Of a DNA stretch of 64,000 nucleotides, positions 26,897-35,717 are shown one piece after another (the first letter of the stretch is position 1; each line of letters starts with the position of its first letter). A program made the position numbers and the translations under genes. The notes beneath the pieces were generated by a model that saw only the letters and a list, made by a program, of their open reading frames with translations, made no database searches and was not told the DNA's origin. Source of the stretch: Streptomyces spinosus (GTDB lineage: Bacteria > Actinomycetota > Actinomycetes > Streptomycetales > Streptomycetaceae); the NCBI RefSeq assembly GCF_020400655.1, contig NZ_JAINRC010000002.1, positions 186,001-250,000 on the forward strand. Direction: 5' to 3'.

Positions 26897-27427
26897 TTAC
26901 TCCCCGTCGTCCTCGGGGTTCTCGGAGTCGTTGACCTCCTGCTCCAGGCCGAGCTGCTCGACCAGCCACTTGTCGAACTCGATCGCGGCCCGCACCCAGC
27001 TGACCGTGGAGGAGACGAAGTGGTTGATGTCGACGCCCGTGCCGATCAGCATCTGGGCCTCGCCGATCAGGCGGACGGTGCCGTCGTCGTGGGTGTGGGT
27101 GTACACCTTGGGCCACAGGGTGCGGCGGTTCCAGTCGTCGATGGACTCCAGCAGCTGCGGCTTCTCGTCGATCTTGTGGGGGCGGTCGTAGAAGGTCCGC
27201 ACCGAGAAGATCGCCTGTTCGGCCTCTCCCCTGAACATGAAGTAGGTGCGGAACTGCTCCCACGGCGCGGCGAGGTCACCCTCCTCGTCGACGACGTACT
27301 TCAGCTCCATCTGGTCGAGAAGCTGCTTCACCAGGTCCTGATCCGGGAGGACGGGGCCAACCGGTCCTTGGGGCTGCGGTTCGGGCTGGCCCCCGAAGTT
27401 CGGAATCGAGGACGGGTCGATGCTCAC
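26897..27427 (-). CDS. YbjN-domain protein
   Basis: 176 residues. The start is GTG at 27427 with AAGGGA upstream. After a proline/glutamine-rich 30-residue lead, the domain (about 35-160) reads LVKQLLDQMELKYVVDEEGDL and WVRAAIEFDKWLVEQLGLE, matching the YbjN fold that resembles type III secretion chaperones. It is acidic at the C-terminus. The role of these proteins in Streptomyces is not established. Confidence 0.85.
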   Translation of the reverse strand: MSIDPSSIPNFGGQPEPQPQGPVGPVLPDQDLVKQLLDQMELKYVVDEEGDLAAPWEQFRTYFMFRGEAEQAIFSVRTFYDRPHKIDEKPQLLESIDDWNRRTLWPKVYTHTHDDGTVRLIGEAQMLIGTGVDINHFVSSTVSWVRAAIEFDKWLVEQLGLEQEVNDSENPEDDGE

Positions 27428-27597
27428 CGTGATTTTCCCTTCATGCGGATGCCGCCATCCTCCCCCAGGAGGGGCGGGGGATGGCAACCCCGTGCCGCCT
27501 GTCAGCCCAGGGCGGAAAGAGGGCCGGCGGGGCCGTGGCGGGTGACGACGACGTATCCGGCGCCCTGAGCGGCGTCCGGGCGGCCCCGCACGGCGCA

Positions 27598-27635
27598 ACG
27601 GCCCCTGCCCGGCCGGCGGGCCGGGCAGGGGCCGT
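27598..27635. terminator. Terminator of clpB
   Basis: Perfect 17-pair stem (27598-27614 with 27619-27635), 4-base loop, 20 bases beyond the clpB stop. Confidence 0.85.
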
Positions 27636-27654
27636 CGTGGCGGCCGGGTGCGCC

Positions 27655-30252
27655 TTACAGGGTCTTCCCCGTCGCGGGGCCGACCAGCAGCCCCTCGCCG
27701 AAGCGGTCGACGCGGACGGTGTCGCCGTCCTTGACCTCGCCGGACAGGATCTCCTTGGCGAGCCGGTCGCCGATGGCGCTCTGCACCAGCCGGCGCAGCG
27801 GCCGGGCGCCGTACGCCGGGTCCAGGCCCTCCTCCGCCAGCCAGGCCAGCGCCTCGGGGGTGACGTCCAGGGTGAGCTGCCGCTCGGCCAGCCGCCGGGC
27901 CAGCCGGTCGATCTGGAGCCCTGCGATCCGCTCCAGCTCGGGCTTGGTGAGCGCCGAGAAGACCACCAGGTCGTCCAGCCGGTTGAGGAACTCCGGCTTG
28001 AAGGAGGCCCGGACGACCTCCAGCACCTGCTCCTTCTTCTGCTCCTCGGTGGTCAGCGGGTCCATCAGGAAGTGGCTGCCCAGGTTGGAGGTGAGGACCA
28101 GGATGGTGTTGCGGAAGTCGACCGTCCGGCCCTGACCGTCCGTCAGCCGGCCGTCGTCCAGCACCTGGAGCAGGATGTCGAAGACCTCCGGGTGGGCCTT
28201 CTCCACCTCGTCCAGCAGGATCACGCTGTACGGGCGCCGGCGCACTGCCTCGGTGAGCTGCCCGCCCTCCTCGTAGCCGACGTACCCGGGGGGCGCGCCG
28301 ACCAGCCGGGAGACGCTGTGCTTCTCGCTGTACTCGGACATGTCGATGCGGACCATGGCCCGCTCGTCGTCGAACAGGAAGTCCGCCAGCGCCTTGGCCA
28401 GTTCGGTCTTGCCGACACCGGTCGGGCCGAGGAAGAGGAAGGAACCGGTGGGCCGGTCGGGGTCGGCGATCCCGGCCCGCGAGCGGCGCACGGCGTCCGA
28501 CACGGCCCGTACGGCCTCGCTCTGGCCGATGAGCCGCTTGCCGATCTCCTCCTCCATGCGCAGCAGCTTCTGCGTCTCGCCCTCCAGCAGGCGCCCGGCG
28601 GGGATGCCGGTCCAGGCGGCGACGACGTCGGCGATGTCGTCGGAGCCGACCTCCTCCTTGACCATGGTGTCCTTGGCGACCTCCTCCTCGGCGGCGGAGG
28701 CGGCCTCCAGCTCCTTCTCCAGCTGCGGGATCTCGCCGTACAGCAGCTTGGCCGCGGTGTCGAAGTCGCCGTCGCGCTGGGCGCGCTCGGCCTGCCCGCG
28801 CAGGTCGTCGAGGCGTTCCTTGAGCTCACCGACCCGGTTGAGGGACTGCTTCTCCTTCTCCCAGCGGGCGGTCAGGCCGCGCAGCTCCTCCTCCCGGTCG
28901 GCGAGGTCGCGGCGCAGCTTCTCCAGCCGGGCGAGGGAGGCCGGGTCGGTCTCCTTGCTGAGGGCCAGTTCCTCCATCCGCAGCCGGTCGACGGAGCGCT
29001 GGAGCTCGTCGATCTCCACGGGCGAGGAGTCGATCTCCATGCGCAGCCGGGAGGCCGCCTCGTCGACGAGGTCGATGGCCTTGTCCGGCAGGAAGCGGGA
29101 GGTGATGTACCGGTCGGACAGGGCCGCGGCGGCCACCAGCGCGGAGTCGTTGATCTGCACCTTGTGGTGGGCCTCGTAGCGGCCCTTGAGCCCGCGCAGG
29201 ATCGCGATGGTGTCCTCGACGCTCGGCTCGCCGACGAAGACCTGCTGGAAGCGGCGCTCCAGCGCGGGGTCCTTCTCGATGCGCTCGCGGTACTCGTCCA
29301 GCGTGGTCGCGCCGATCATGCGCAGCTCACCGCGCGCGAGCATCGGCTTCAGCATGTTGCCCGCGTCCATGGCGGAGTCGCCGCCGGCACCGGCGCCCAC
29401 GACGGTGTGCAGCTCGTCGATGAAGGTGACGATCTGCCCGTCGGACTCCTTGATCTCCGACAGGACGGCCTTGAGGCGCTCCTCGAACTCGCCGCGGTAC
29501 TTGGCGCCGGCCACCATCGCGCCGAGGTCGAGCGCGACCAGCCGCTTGTCCTTCAGCGACTCGGGCACGTCGCCCTTGACGATCCGCTGGGCGAGCCCCT
29601 CGACGACGGCGGTCTTGCCGACGCCCGGCTCACCGATGAGGACCGGGTTGTTCTTGGTACGGCGGCTCAGCACCTGCACGACCCGCCGGATCTCCTGGTC
29701 CCGCCCGATGACCGGGTCGAGCCGGCCCTCGCGGGCCGCGGCGGTGAAGTCGGTGCCGAACTTCTCCAGGGCCTTGTACTGGCCCTCCGGATCGGCGGTG
29801 GTCACGCGGCGTCCTCCCCTGGCCTTCTGGAAGGCCTCCTGCAGTTTCCTGGCGTCGGCACCCTGCCCCTTGAGCACGTCCCCGGCGGCACCGCCCTTCG
29901 CGGCGATGCCGATGAGCATGTGCTCCGTGGACAGGTACTCGTCGCCGAGCGCCTTGGCGCGCTCGGTGGCGTCCGCGATCACGGCCAGCATCTCGCGGTT
30001 CGGCTGCGGGGGCGCGACGGTGGACCCGGTCACGCTGGGCAGACCGGCGAGGACGCGCTCCGCGCCCGAGCGTACGGCGGCCTGGTCGGCCTCGACGGCC
30101 GCGAGCAGGTCGGTGATGTTCTCGTTGTCCTGCCCCTGGAGCAGAGCCAGCAGCAGGTGAGCGGGGGTGAGGTCCGGGTGCCCCTCGGTGAGGGCACGAT
30201 TGCTGGCCGCGTTGATCGCGTCCCGGCTCCTGTTGGTCAGCTCGGCATCCAC
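27655..30252 (-). CDS. clpB: ATP-dependent disaggregase ClpB
   Basis: 865 residues, full length. This AAA+ hexamer rescues aggregated proteins together with DnaK/DnaJ/GrpE. Order: N-domain repeats (1-145), first ATPase domain with Walker A GEPGVGKT, coiled-coil M domain (about 400-530; [15 protein letters not shown]), and second ATPase domain with GPTGVGKT and [10 protein letters not shown]. The start is GTG at 30252. A HAIR operator lies 51 bases upstream, so it belongs to the HspR regulon with the dnaK operon. Confidence 0.98.
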   Translation of the reverse strand: MDAELTNRSRDAINAASNRALTEGHPDLTPAHLLLALLQGQDNENITDLLAAVEADQAAVRSGAERVLAGLPSVTGSTVAPPQPNREMLAVIADATERAKALGDEYLSTEHMLIGIAAKGGAAGDVLKGQGADARKLQEAFQKARGGRRVTTADPEGQYKALEKFGTDFTAAAREGRLDPVIGRDQEIRRVVQVLSRRTKNNPVLIGEPGVGKTAVVEGLAQRIVKGDVPESLKDKRLVALDLGAMVAGAKYRGEFEERLKAVLSEIKESDGQIVTFIDELHTVVGAGAGGDSAMDAGNMLKPMLARGELRMIGATTLDEYRERIEKDPALERRFQQVFVGEPSVEDTIAILRGLKGRYEAHHKVQINDSALVAAAALSDRYITSRFLPDKAIDLVDEAASRLRMEIDSSPVEIDELQRSVDRLRMEELALSKETDPASLARLEKLRRDLADREEELRGLTARWEKEKQSLNRVGELKERLDDLRGQAERAQRDGDFDTAAKLLYGEIPQLEKELEAASAAEEEVAKDTMVKEEVGSDDIADVVAAWTGIPAGRLLEGETQKLLRMEEEIGKRLIGQSEAVRAVSDAVRRSRAGIADPDRPTGSFLFLGPTGVGKTELAKALADFLFDDERAMVRIDMSEYSEKHSVSRLVGAPPGYVGYEEGGQLTEAVRRRPYSVILLDEVEKAHPEVFDILLQVLDDGRLTDGQGRTVDFRNTILVLTSNLGSHFLMDPLTTEEQKKEQVLEVVRASFKPEFLNRLDDLVVFSALTKPELERIAGLQIDRLARRLAERQLTLDVTPEALAWLAEEGLDPAYGARPLRRLVQSAIGDRLAKEILSGEVKDGDTVRVDRFGEGLLVGPATGKTL

Positions 30253-30303
30253 GTGTGCGTTCTCCTCCTGCCCGACGGTCCTGCCTTAGTCAACGTACAC
30301 AAA

Positions 30304-30324
30304 GTTGAGTCTATTCCACTCAAG
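30304..30324. promoter_or_regulatory. HAIR operator (HspR binding site) upstream of clpB
   Basis: GTTGAGT-N7-ACTCAAG, one base from the consensus CTTGAGT-N7-ACTCAAG. It sits between the divergent clpB and PPOX genes. HspR encoded at 35248-35712 is the expected repressor, with DnaK as corepressor. Confidence 0.9.
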
Positions 30325-30369
30325 GCGGGCCGCGCACGGGTCCCGCCGGTGTCGGTTAGGTTGCACGGC

Positions 30370-30783
30370 ATGGCCTCGTACTCCCAGGATCCCGCCGCCC
30401 CGGACGAGCCGTACCTCGCCTTCTGGCGCGAACGGCATCTGTGCACGCTGACGACGCTGCGCCCGGACGGCAGCCCGCACGTGGTGCCGGTGGGGGTGAC
30501 CTACGACGCTCCGGCGGGGCTGGCCCGGGTGATCGCCAACAGGGCCAGCGCCAAGGTGGCCCACGTGCTCGCGGCCGGGGACGAGGGGGCCCGGGTGGCG
30601 GTGTGCCAGGTGGACGGCCGGCGCTGGGCGACGCTGGAGGGGCGGGCGCGGGTGCGCGCCGAGCGGGAGCGGGTCGCGGAGGCGGAGCGGCGGTACGCCG
30701 AGCGGTACGGGCGGACGCCCTCGCCGAACCCGTCCCGGATCGTGATCGAGATCGAGGTGGAGCGGGCGCTGGGGCGCGGCTGA
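30370..30783 (+). CDS. PPOX-class flavin/F420-dependent oxidoreductase
   Basis: 137 residues, split-beta-barrel pyridoxamine-phosphate-oxidase-like fold. LCTLTTLRPDGSPHVVPVGVTYD is the start of the barrel (cited here for position about 23-45), and WATLEGRARV and a C-terminal RIVIEIEVERA follow. Actinobacterial proteins of this size usually bind F420 or FMN and reduce unknown substrates. The ATG at 30370 lies 45 bases from the HAIR site, so heat-shock control of this gene too is possible. Confidence 0.88.
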   Translation: MASYSQDPAAPDEPYLAFWRERHLCTLTTLRPDGSPHVVPVGVTYDAPAGLARVIANRASAKVAHVLAAGDEGARVAVCQVDGRRWATLEGRARVRAERERVAEAERRYAERYGRTPSPNPSRIVIEIEVERALGRG

Positions 30784-30937
30784 GCGCGGCCGGCACCTGG
30801 CGGTTTCCGGCCACCGTGGAGTGCGCCCATACCCGGAAATGTCCCCGCAAACTGCAGCGGCGTCACCGTGTTCAGGTCACGGTGACGCCGCTGCGGGGGG
30901 AAGCACCTGAGCGATCTGTTACGACGGGGGAATCGCG

Positions 30938-31273
30938 TCAGGCACTGCGGGGGGTGGCCGAGATGGTTCGCACGTCGGACGGCGCCGGCTCGGACAGCCG
31001 GTGGTCCCGCTGGTCCAGGTTCACAAAGATCATTCCGTACCGGATGGCACAGCGCACCGGCTGCGGCGCGCCACGCGGCTTGCGCAGGCACCGGTAGGCC
31101 CGCACGTCCCCGTCCTCGTCCCGCGTGACGACGACCGGCTCACCGAACACGGTGACCATCAGCGAGTCACCACTGTGCGGGATGGCCGTGACCAGGTCGA
31201 TGAAGTGCCATCCGGAGCGGTAGGCGGTGGCCATTTCGCGACGGAAGGACCGGTCGTCGGGTGGAGTAGTCAT
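30938..31273 (-). CDS. Rieske-like protein lacking the histidine ligands
   Basis: 111 residues. The central part (GEPVVVTRDEDGDVRAYRC...IFVNLD) follows the Rieske [2Fe-2S] domain of ring-hydroxylating dioxygenases. The two ligand boxes are compressed: CLRKPRG where CxHRG is normal and CAIRYG where CxYHGW is normal, so both histidines are gone and only two cysteines remain. A cluster is therefore unlikely. The start ATG at 31273 is three bases after the stop of the DTTWG peptide gene, so they form one operon. A binding or modifying role toward the peptide is conceivable but unproven. Confidence 0.65.
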   Translation of the reverse strand: MTTPPDDRSFRREMATAYRSGWHFIDLVTAIPHSGDSLMVTVFGEPVVVTRDEDGDVRAYRCLRKPRGAPQPVRCAIRYGMIFVNLDQRDHRLSEPAPSDVRTISATPRSA

Positions 31274-31276
31274 CAG

Positions 31277-31480
31277 TCAGCCCCAGGTGGTGTCGTCCAC
31301 ACCATCGGAATGAGCCGTTCCGGTGATGCCGTCACTCACAGCGACTGTCCGGGGAGCCACTCCCCAGGTCGTATCGCCCGCCACGTCACGCTTCGCACCG
31401 GAGAGGCCACTCAGCGCGCCAATGGCCACAACGGTGGAGAAGGCGACGGCAAGCATCGACCGAAGCAATTTGTTGCGCAT
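31277..31480 (-). CDS. Small exported peptide precursor with two DTTWG motifs
   Basis: 67 residues. It starts MRNKLLRSM with a basic n-region and a hydrophobic core (LAVAFSTVVAIGALSGLSGA), a plausible signal peptide. The remaining 38 or so residues are polar and contain DTTWG at about 36-40 and again as the last five residues (DDTTWG stop). A GAGGAC site lies 11 bases before the ATG at 31480; a longer frame to 31528 adds 16 residues without a better site. It is transcribed with the Rieske-like gene and divergently from a LuxR-type regulator. Candidate signalling peptide or substrate for processing; I know no characterised family with this motif. Confidence 0.65.
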   Translation of the reverse strand: MRNKLLRSMLAVAFSTVVAIGALSGLSGAKRDVAGDTTWGVAPRTVAVSDGITGTAHSDGVDDTTWG

Positions 31481-31573
31481 ATTCGGCTTCGTCCTCACTT
31501 GAAGGTCCCCTCTTCCCCCGTCGAACAAGACGATGTCTCATTTGGGCACGTCATGGCCACACGATCGGTGCAT

Positions 31574-31590
31574 CATGTTCCTGCATGTTC
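31574..31590. promoter_or_regulatory. Direct repeat CATGTTC x2 in the divergent peptide/regulator region
   Basis: CATGTTC at 31574-31580 and 31584-31590, one helical turn apart, with an overlapping CCTG-N6-CAGG inverted repeat. It is upstream of both the peptide gene (minus) and the LuxR-type gene (plus, if it starts at 31651). Candidate binding site for one of the two regulators. Confidence 0.35.
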
Positions 31591-31650
31591 AGGACCCTGG
31601 GGGGTGGAGATTTGCCATCAAATCGGACCAAAGCGTCACATCCCCATGCC

Positions 31651-32595
31651 ATGACCGAACTCTGCGAGGAGGGTAGCGGCCTTTACGCCAAGGCACTGCG
31701 TGTGGGGCGGATAGCCCGCGCGGAGACGGAAGCCGCCCCCTGCCTCATGGAGTTCGCCCTCCTCCAGCCGGATCCGGACGACGCGAACTGGCTGCGCCCC
31801 ACCCCGCCGTCCGTCGCGCTCGCCCAGCGGCTCAATCCGATCGAGCGGGAGATCTCCGAGCGCCGGCGGCTGTCCATCGAACTGACCGAGGCCTTCGAGC
31901 CGTTCATGACGCTCAGCGCCCAGGACACCACCTCCACCCACGCCATCTCGGTGCTGGAGGGCCTGGACCGCATCAACGCGGCCCTGGACGCGGCGACGGC
32001 GGAGTGCCGCTCCGAGGTGCTGACCGTGCAGCCGACCAGCCGCCGGATGGAGCACACCCTCCTGCAGGGCCTGGAACGCGACCGCCCCCTGCTCGAACGC
32101 GGCGTGCGCATCCGGACCCTGTACCAGCACACCGCCCGCTACAGCCCCGAGACCCTCGGCTACGTGGCCCAGTTCTCCGTCGGGAAGGTGGAGTACCGCA
32201 CCATCGACGAACTGGTGGAGCGGCTCATCATCTGCGACGAGACGGTCGCCTTCATCCCCGTGCGCGACGACCGCCAGGTCGCCCTGGAGCTGCGCCACCC
32301 CGGCCTGGTGCGCTACCTGATCAAGGTGTTCGAGTTCATGTGGGCCCGTGCCGTGCCGATGAGCACCGGCGCCCCCTACGAGACGGCCCCGGACGGCATC
32401 ACGGACATCCAGCACTCCATCGCCAAGCTCCTGGTCGAGGGCCACGTCGACGAGGCCATCGCCCGCCGTCTCGGCATGAACGTGCGCACCTGCCGGGCCC
32501 ACATCGCCAAGCTGGCCCAGGCCCTCGGCAGCGGCAGCCGCGCGCAGCTCGGCTACCTCATCGCCCAGTCCGGCATCCTCGACCGGGAGCACTGA
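31651..32595 (+). CDS. LuxR-type HTH regulator with large N-terminal sensor-like domain (paralogue 1)
   Basis: 314 residues from the ATG at 31651 (MTELCEEG), matching the point where the paralogue becomes alignable; an ATG at 31585 would add 22 residues. Residues 85-240 resemble the TrmB/phospholipase-D-like sensor region found in many Streptomyces regulators (EVLTVQP, RGVRIRTLYQH pattern, VAFIPV). Residues 255-310 are a LuxR helix-turn-helix: SIAKLLVEGHVDEAIARRLG and VRTCRAHIAKL. There is no receiver domain. It lies divergent to the DTTWG peptide gene and convergent with its paralogue, so it may read the peptide or control its expression. Confidence 0.85.
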   Translation: MTELCEEGSGLYAKALRVGRIARAETEAAPCLMEFALLQPDPDDANWLRPTPPSVALAQRLNPIEREISERRRLSIELTEAFEPFMTLSAQDTTSTHAISVLEGLDRINAALDAATAECRSEVLTVQPTSRRMEHTLLQGLERDRPLLERGVRIRTLYQHTARYSPETLGYVAQFSVGKVEYRTIDELVERLIICDETVAFIPVRDDRQVALELRHPGLVRYLIKVFEFMWARAVPMSTGAPYETAPDGITDIQHSIAKLLVEGHVDEAIARRLGMNVRTCRAHIAKLAQALGSGSRAQLGYLIAQSGILDREH

Positions 32596-32613
32596 GGCGC
32601 GGCGCCACCGGGC

Positions 32614-33657
32614 TCAGCGCACGGCCGGGGGCTCCTGCTCCGGGCCGGCGAGGGCGGTGGTCGGCCGGGGCGGCCGGTGCCCGTCCAGGCCGACCTGGGC
32701 GATACGGACGCCGAGCTGGGTACGGCTGGCCGCGCCCAGGGTCTCCGACAGACGGGCGATATGGGCCCGGCAGGTGCGCACGCTGATGCCCAGGCGCTCG
32801 GCGATGACCGCGTCCTGGTGTCCCTCGGCGAGCAGCGCGGCGATGGACTGCTCGCGGTGCGAGATGCCCTCGATGCCGGTGTCGGGAAGCGGGGCCGTGA
32901 GCGGGATCGCCAGGCGCCAGAGCCGTTCGAAGACCGTCACCAGGTAGGCCACCAGGGCCGGGTGGCGCAGCTCCAGGGCCATCGTGCGGTCGGTGTTGGC
33001 GGGGATGAACGCCACCGTGCGGTCGAAGAGGATGAGCCGGTCGATGACCTCGTCCAGGGTGCGCGCCTCCACGGCGTCGCCCATCAGCTCCAGGTAGTTC
33101 AGCAGGCCCTGGCCGTGCCGGGCCACATGCGTGTAGAGGTCCCGCATCCGCACGCCCCGGCCGCGCAGCGCCAGCGCCCGGTGCAGGCCCTCGGAGAGCT
33201 CCGCCTCCCGCCGGATGCCGCCGGGCTGCACGGTGAGCACCTCGGTGGTGCACGCCTCGGTCGCCTCGTCCATCGCGGCCTGGATGCGGGAGAGCCCGTC
33301 CAGGACCCGGATGGCGCTGCCCTCGGCCGGCGCCGCCAGCGCGTCCAGCCGCCTCCCCAGCCCCGCGTACCACTCGAACGCGGCCACCGCCGAGCCCACC
33401 CGCCGCTGGCTCGCGCTGACCTCGTCGTAGACCCCGCGCAGCAGCCGGGTCATGACCTCCTGCGGGGAGGTCGGCACCAGCCATTCCATGTCGTCCGGGT
33501 CCGGGTGCAGCAGGGCCAGTTCCAGCAGACAGGGCACCGGTTCGGCGTCCGTGCGCGGCACCCGTCCCCGGCGCACGGCACGGGAGTACACCCGATCCCC
33601 GGCTGCACACAGCCGGTCGGCACCGTGAGGATGCTCCTCCGCCCCGCGCCCGGCCAT
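32614..33657 (-). CDS. LuxR-type HTH regulator (paralogue 2)
   Basis: 347 residues from the ATG at 33657. It has the same architecture as the 31651 gene and shares EVLTVQP, LELRHPALVAYL, VAFIP and the HTH VRTCRAHIARL. The N-terminus (GADRLCAAGDRVYSRAV) and C-terminal Pro-rich tail differ. The two genes are tail to tail with 18 bases between them. This looks like a duplication followed by divergence, possibly giving an activator/repressor pair. No phosphorylation domain is present. Confidence 0.85.
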   Translation of the reverse strand: MAGRGAEEHPHGADRLCAAGDRVYSRAVRRGRVPRTDAEPVPCLLELALLHPDPDDMEWLVPTSPQEVMTRLLRGVYDEVSASQRRVGSAVAAFEWYAGLGRRLDALAAPAEGSAIRVLDGLSRIQAAMDEATEACTTEVLTVQPGGIRREAELSEGLHRALALRGRGVRMRDLYTHVARHGQGLLNYLELMGDAVEARTLDEVIDRLILFDRTVAFIPANTDRTMALELRHPALVAYLVTVFERLWRLAIPLTAPLPDTGIEGISHREQSIAALLAEGHQDAVIAERLGISVRTCRAHIARLSETLGAASRTQLGVRIAQVGLDGHRPPRPTTALAGPEQEPPAVR

Positions 33658-33833
33658 CGCCCATTCCACCCCCGGTGTGCTGCCACTTCCGTGGCGCAAC
33701 TATGCGCGGCGCCGAACCGGGTCCGCAACACGGCTCCTTCCACGGCGGCCACCGGAAGATGGCGCTGTGTCCGGGTTTCGGCACCGGTCCGCGCCGCTCA
33801 CCGCGACGAGCCGGGAGGGGAAAAGCCGGCGTG

Positions 33834-34940
33834 CTACTTCAGGCCGATCTGCGCGCAGGCCGCCTTGTACTTGGCGGTGCAGATGTCCCCGACGGTGTAG
33901 ATGCCGTCCGCGACGACCGTGTCCTTGACGGTGTGCTGGGTCAGCGCGGTCACCTGGACCAGCTTGGCCGGGATGTCCTTGGTGGTGGGGCTGTCCACCC
34001 GGTCCTGGGTGAGGGCGTCGAACTGGATGTCCTTGCCCTGGAGCTTGGTGACGGCCATCTGCGCGGCGGCCTCGGCCTCGTCCGGGTAGGACTTGTAGAC
34101 GCTCATGTACTGCTCCCCCGACACCACCCGCTGCACGGCGTCCAGTTCGGCGTCCTGGCCGGTGATCGGGGGCAGCTTGGTGACGCCGGCCGCCTTCAGG
34201 GCCTTGATGATGCCGCCCGCCATGCCGTCGTTGGCGGAGTAGACGCCGGCGATGTTGTCCCTGCCGATCTTCGCGATGGCCTTGGCCATGTTGGCCTCGG
34301 CGTTCTCCGGCTTCCACTTGACGGTGTCGAAGCTGTCGGCGATGTCCACCTTGCCGTTCAGCTCGGAGAGCGCGCCCTCCTTGAACTGCTTGGCGTTCGG
34401 GTCGGTGGGCGAGCCGTTCATCATCACGATCTTGTCGGAGGTGTCGACGTCCGGCCCCAGGGCCGCCAGCAGGGTGCGGCCCTGCACCTCGCCGACGAGC
34501 TCGTTGTCGAAGGAGATGTAGGCGTCGATCGGGCCCTCGGCGAGACGGTCGTAGGCGATGACCGGGATGCCCGCGTCCTTGGCCTTCTTCACCTCGCCGG
34601 CGATGGCGTGCGCGTCGACCGCGTCGACCAGGATGACGTCGACCTTGCCGTCGATCATGTTCTGCATCTGCTCGGACTGCCGGGCGGCACTCGCGTCGGC
34701 GTTGGCGTACTCCACCTTGCCCTGCTTCTTGGTGAGTTCGGCCACCTTGTCCCTGATGATGGGGTAGTCGAACCTGTCGTAGCGGGTGTTCGCCTTCTCC
34801 GGCAGCAGCAGGCCCACCGTGATGTCGTTGCCCTTGGTCGGGCTCGCGCTCGCGCCGTCCCCCGTCACGTTCAGCACGCCACAGCCGGCGAGCGAGAGGG
34901 TCATCGTGGACGCGGCCACGGTTATGGCGATACGACGCAT
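33834..34940 (-). CDS. Sugar-binding lipoprotein (periplasmic-binding protein, XylF-like)
   Basis: 368 residues. The ATG at 34940 gives a short signal peptide ending with the lipobox LAGC. The mature part is a type I periplasmic-binding fold: DITVGLLLPE, VDVILVDAVD, PVIAYDRLAEG, YISFDNELVGE and VYSANDGMAGG, closest in pattern to xylose-type binding proteins. No ABC permease or ATPase gene adjoins it, so it is an orphan that may serve a shared permease or act as a sensor. It sits just downstream of the hspR operon terminator. Confidence 0.9.
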   Translation of the reverse strand: MRRIAITVAASTMTLSLAGCGVLNVTGDGASASPTKGNDITVGLLLPEKANTRYDRFDYPIIRDKVAELTKKQGKVEYANADASAARQSEQMQNMIDGKVDVILVDAVDAHAIAGEVKKAKDAGIPVIAYDRLAEGPIDAYISFDNELVGEVQGRTLLAALGPDVDTSDKIVMMNGSPTDPNAKQFKEGALSELNGKVDIADSFDTVKWKPENAEANMAKAIAKIGRDNIAGVYSANDGMAGGIIKALKAAGVTKLPPITGQDAELDAVQRVVSGEQYMSVYKSYPDEAEAAAQMAVTKLQGKDIQFDALTQDRVDSPTTKDIPAKLVQVTALTQHTVKDTVVADGIYTVGDICTAKYKAACAQIGLK

Positions 34941-35195
34941 GCGAGGGCTCACTTCAGGTGCGTTCCGGACGTGGGCGTTGCTATACGGCCCAGGTGTCTG
35001 AAAAGACAACGCGCAGGCCACACCCGGCGTCAAGAAGAATCACTTAACGAGTGCGCAACAGCACGCTCCGCTGTACCTGTGAAGGTCACGCGAAACCCCC
35101 TTCAAGGACCCTTTACGGACCGTCCACGTCAAGGGAGTTCATGGGAACGGCAAAGATCCGGACAGCCAGGCCGGTTCCGCACGGGCGGTTACCGG
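34941..35195. other. Intergenic region between the lipoprotein gene and the hspR operon terminator
   Basis: About 255 bases without a supported gene. The part next to 34941 is relatively A/T-rich (around 34980-35060) and is the likely promoter of the sugar-binding lipoprotein. I see no recognisable operator. Confidence 0.5.
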
Positions 35196-35234
35196 ACACG
35201 AAGAGGGGCCCGGAATCCGGGCCCCTCTTCGTGT
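35196..35234. terminator. Terminator of the dnaK-grpE-dnaJ-hspR operon
   Basis: Perfect 18-pair stem with a 3-base AAT loop (arms ACACGAAGAGGGGCCCGG and its complement), 14 bases past the hspR stop. Confidence 0.92.
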
Positions 35235-35247
35235 GCGCCTGTGCGCG

Positions 35248-35712
35248 TCAGTCCTGCTGCTGCCGCTTCGGCCGCCAGACCACCAACGCGCTGGTCTGCT
35301 GCACCTCCTGGTACGGCACCAGGTCGCGCCGGTAGGAGGCGTGCACCGCGGCCTCGCGCTGCTGCATCGCCGCCGCCGCGCCGTCCAGGGCCGCCTCCAG
35401 CTCCGCGACGCGGTGCTGGAGCGCGGTGACCTGGTTCTCCAGTTCGATGATGCGCTTGATGCCCGCCAGGTTGATGCCCTCGTCCTGCGACAACTGCTGC
35501 ACCTGACGGAGCAGTTCGATGTCACGGGCCGAGTAGCGGCGGCCCCGGCCGGCGGTGCGGTCGGGCGAGACCAGGCCCAGGCGGTCGTACTGGCGCAGCG
35601 TCTGCGGGTGGAGTCCGGAGAGCTGGGCCGCCACCGAGATGACGTAGACCGGGGTCTCCTCGGTCAGTTCGTACGGCCCACGAAAATTGTCACCGCGTCG
35701 ACGGCCGTCCAT
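35248..35712 (-). CDS. hspR: Heat-shock repressor HspR (MerR family)
   Basis: 154 residues. The N-terminal MerR winged helix reads YVISVAAQLSGLHPQTLRQYDRLGLVSP then GRGRRYSARDIE (about 25-75). A coiled coil (LENQVTALQHRVAELEAALDG) and a tail KRQQQD follow. HspR binds HAIR sites and uses DnaK as corepressor. I chose the ATG at 35712 (MDGRRRG), in agreement with the family; it starts five bases after the dnaJ stop. It is the last gene of the operon it controls, and HAIR sites precede dnaK and clpB. Confidence 0.97.
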   Translation of the reverse strand: MDGRRRGDNFRGPYELTEETPVYVISVAAQLSGLHPQTLRQYDRLGLVSPDRTAGRGRRYSARDIELLRQVQQLSQDEGINLAGIKRIIELENQVTALQHRVAELEAALDGAAAAMQQREAAVHASYRRDLVPYQEVQQTSALVVWRPKRQQQD

Positions 35713-35717
35713 CACTC

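Noticed and set aside
27481..30783. A very long open frame (about 1100 codons) on the plus strand across clpB.
   Set aside because: It is antisense to a textbook clpB and arises from GC-rich third positions. Only its last part (from 30370) is a real gene, the PPOX protein.
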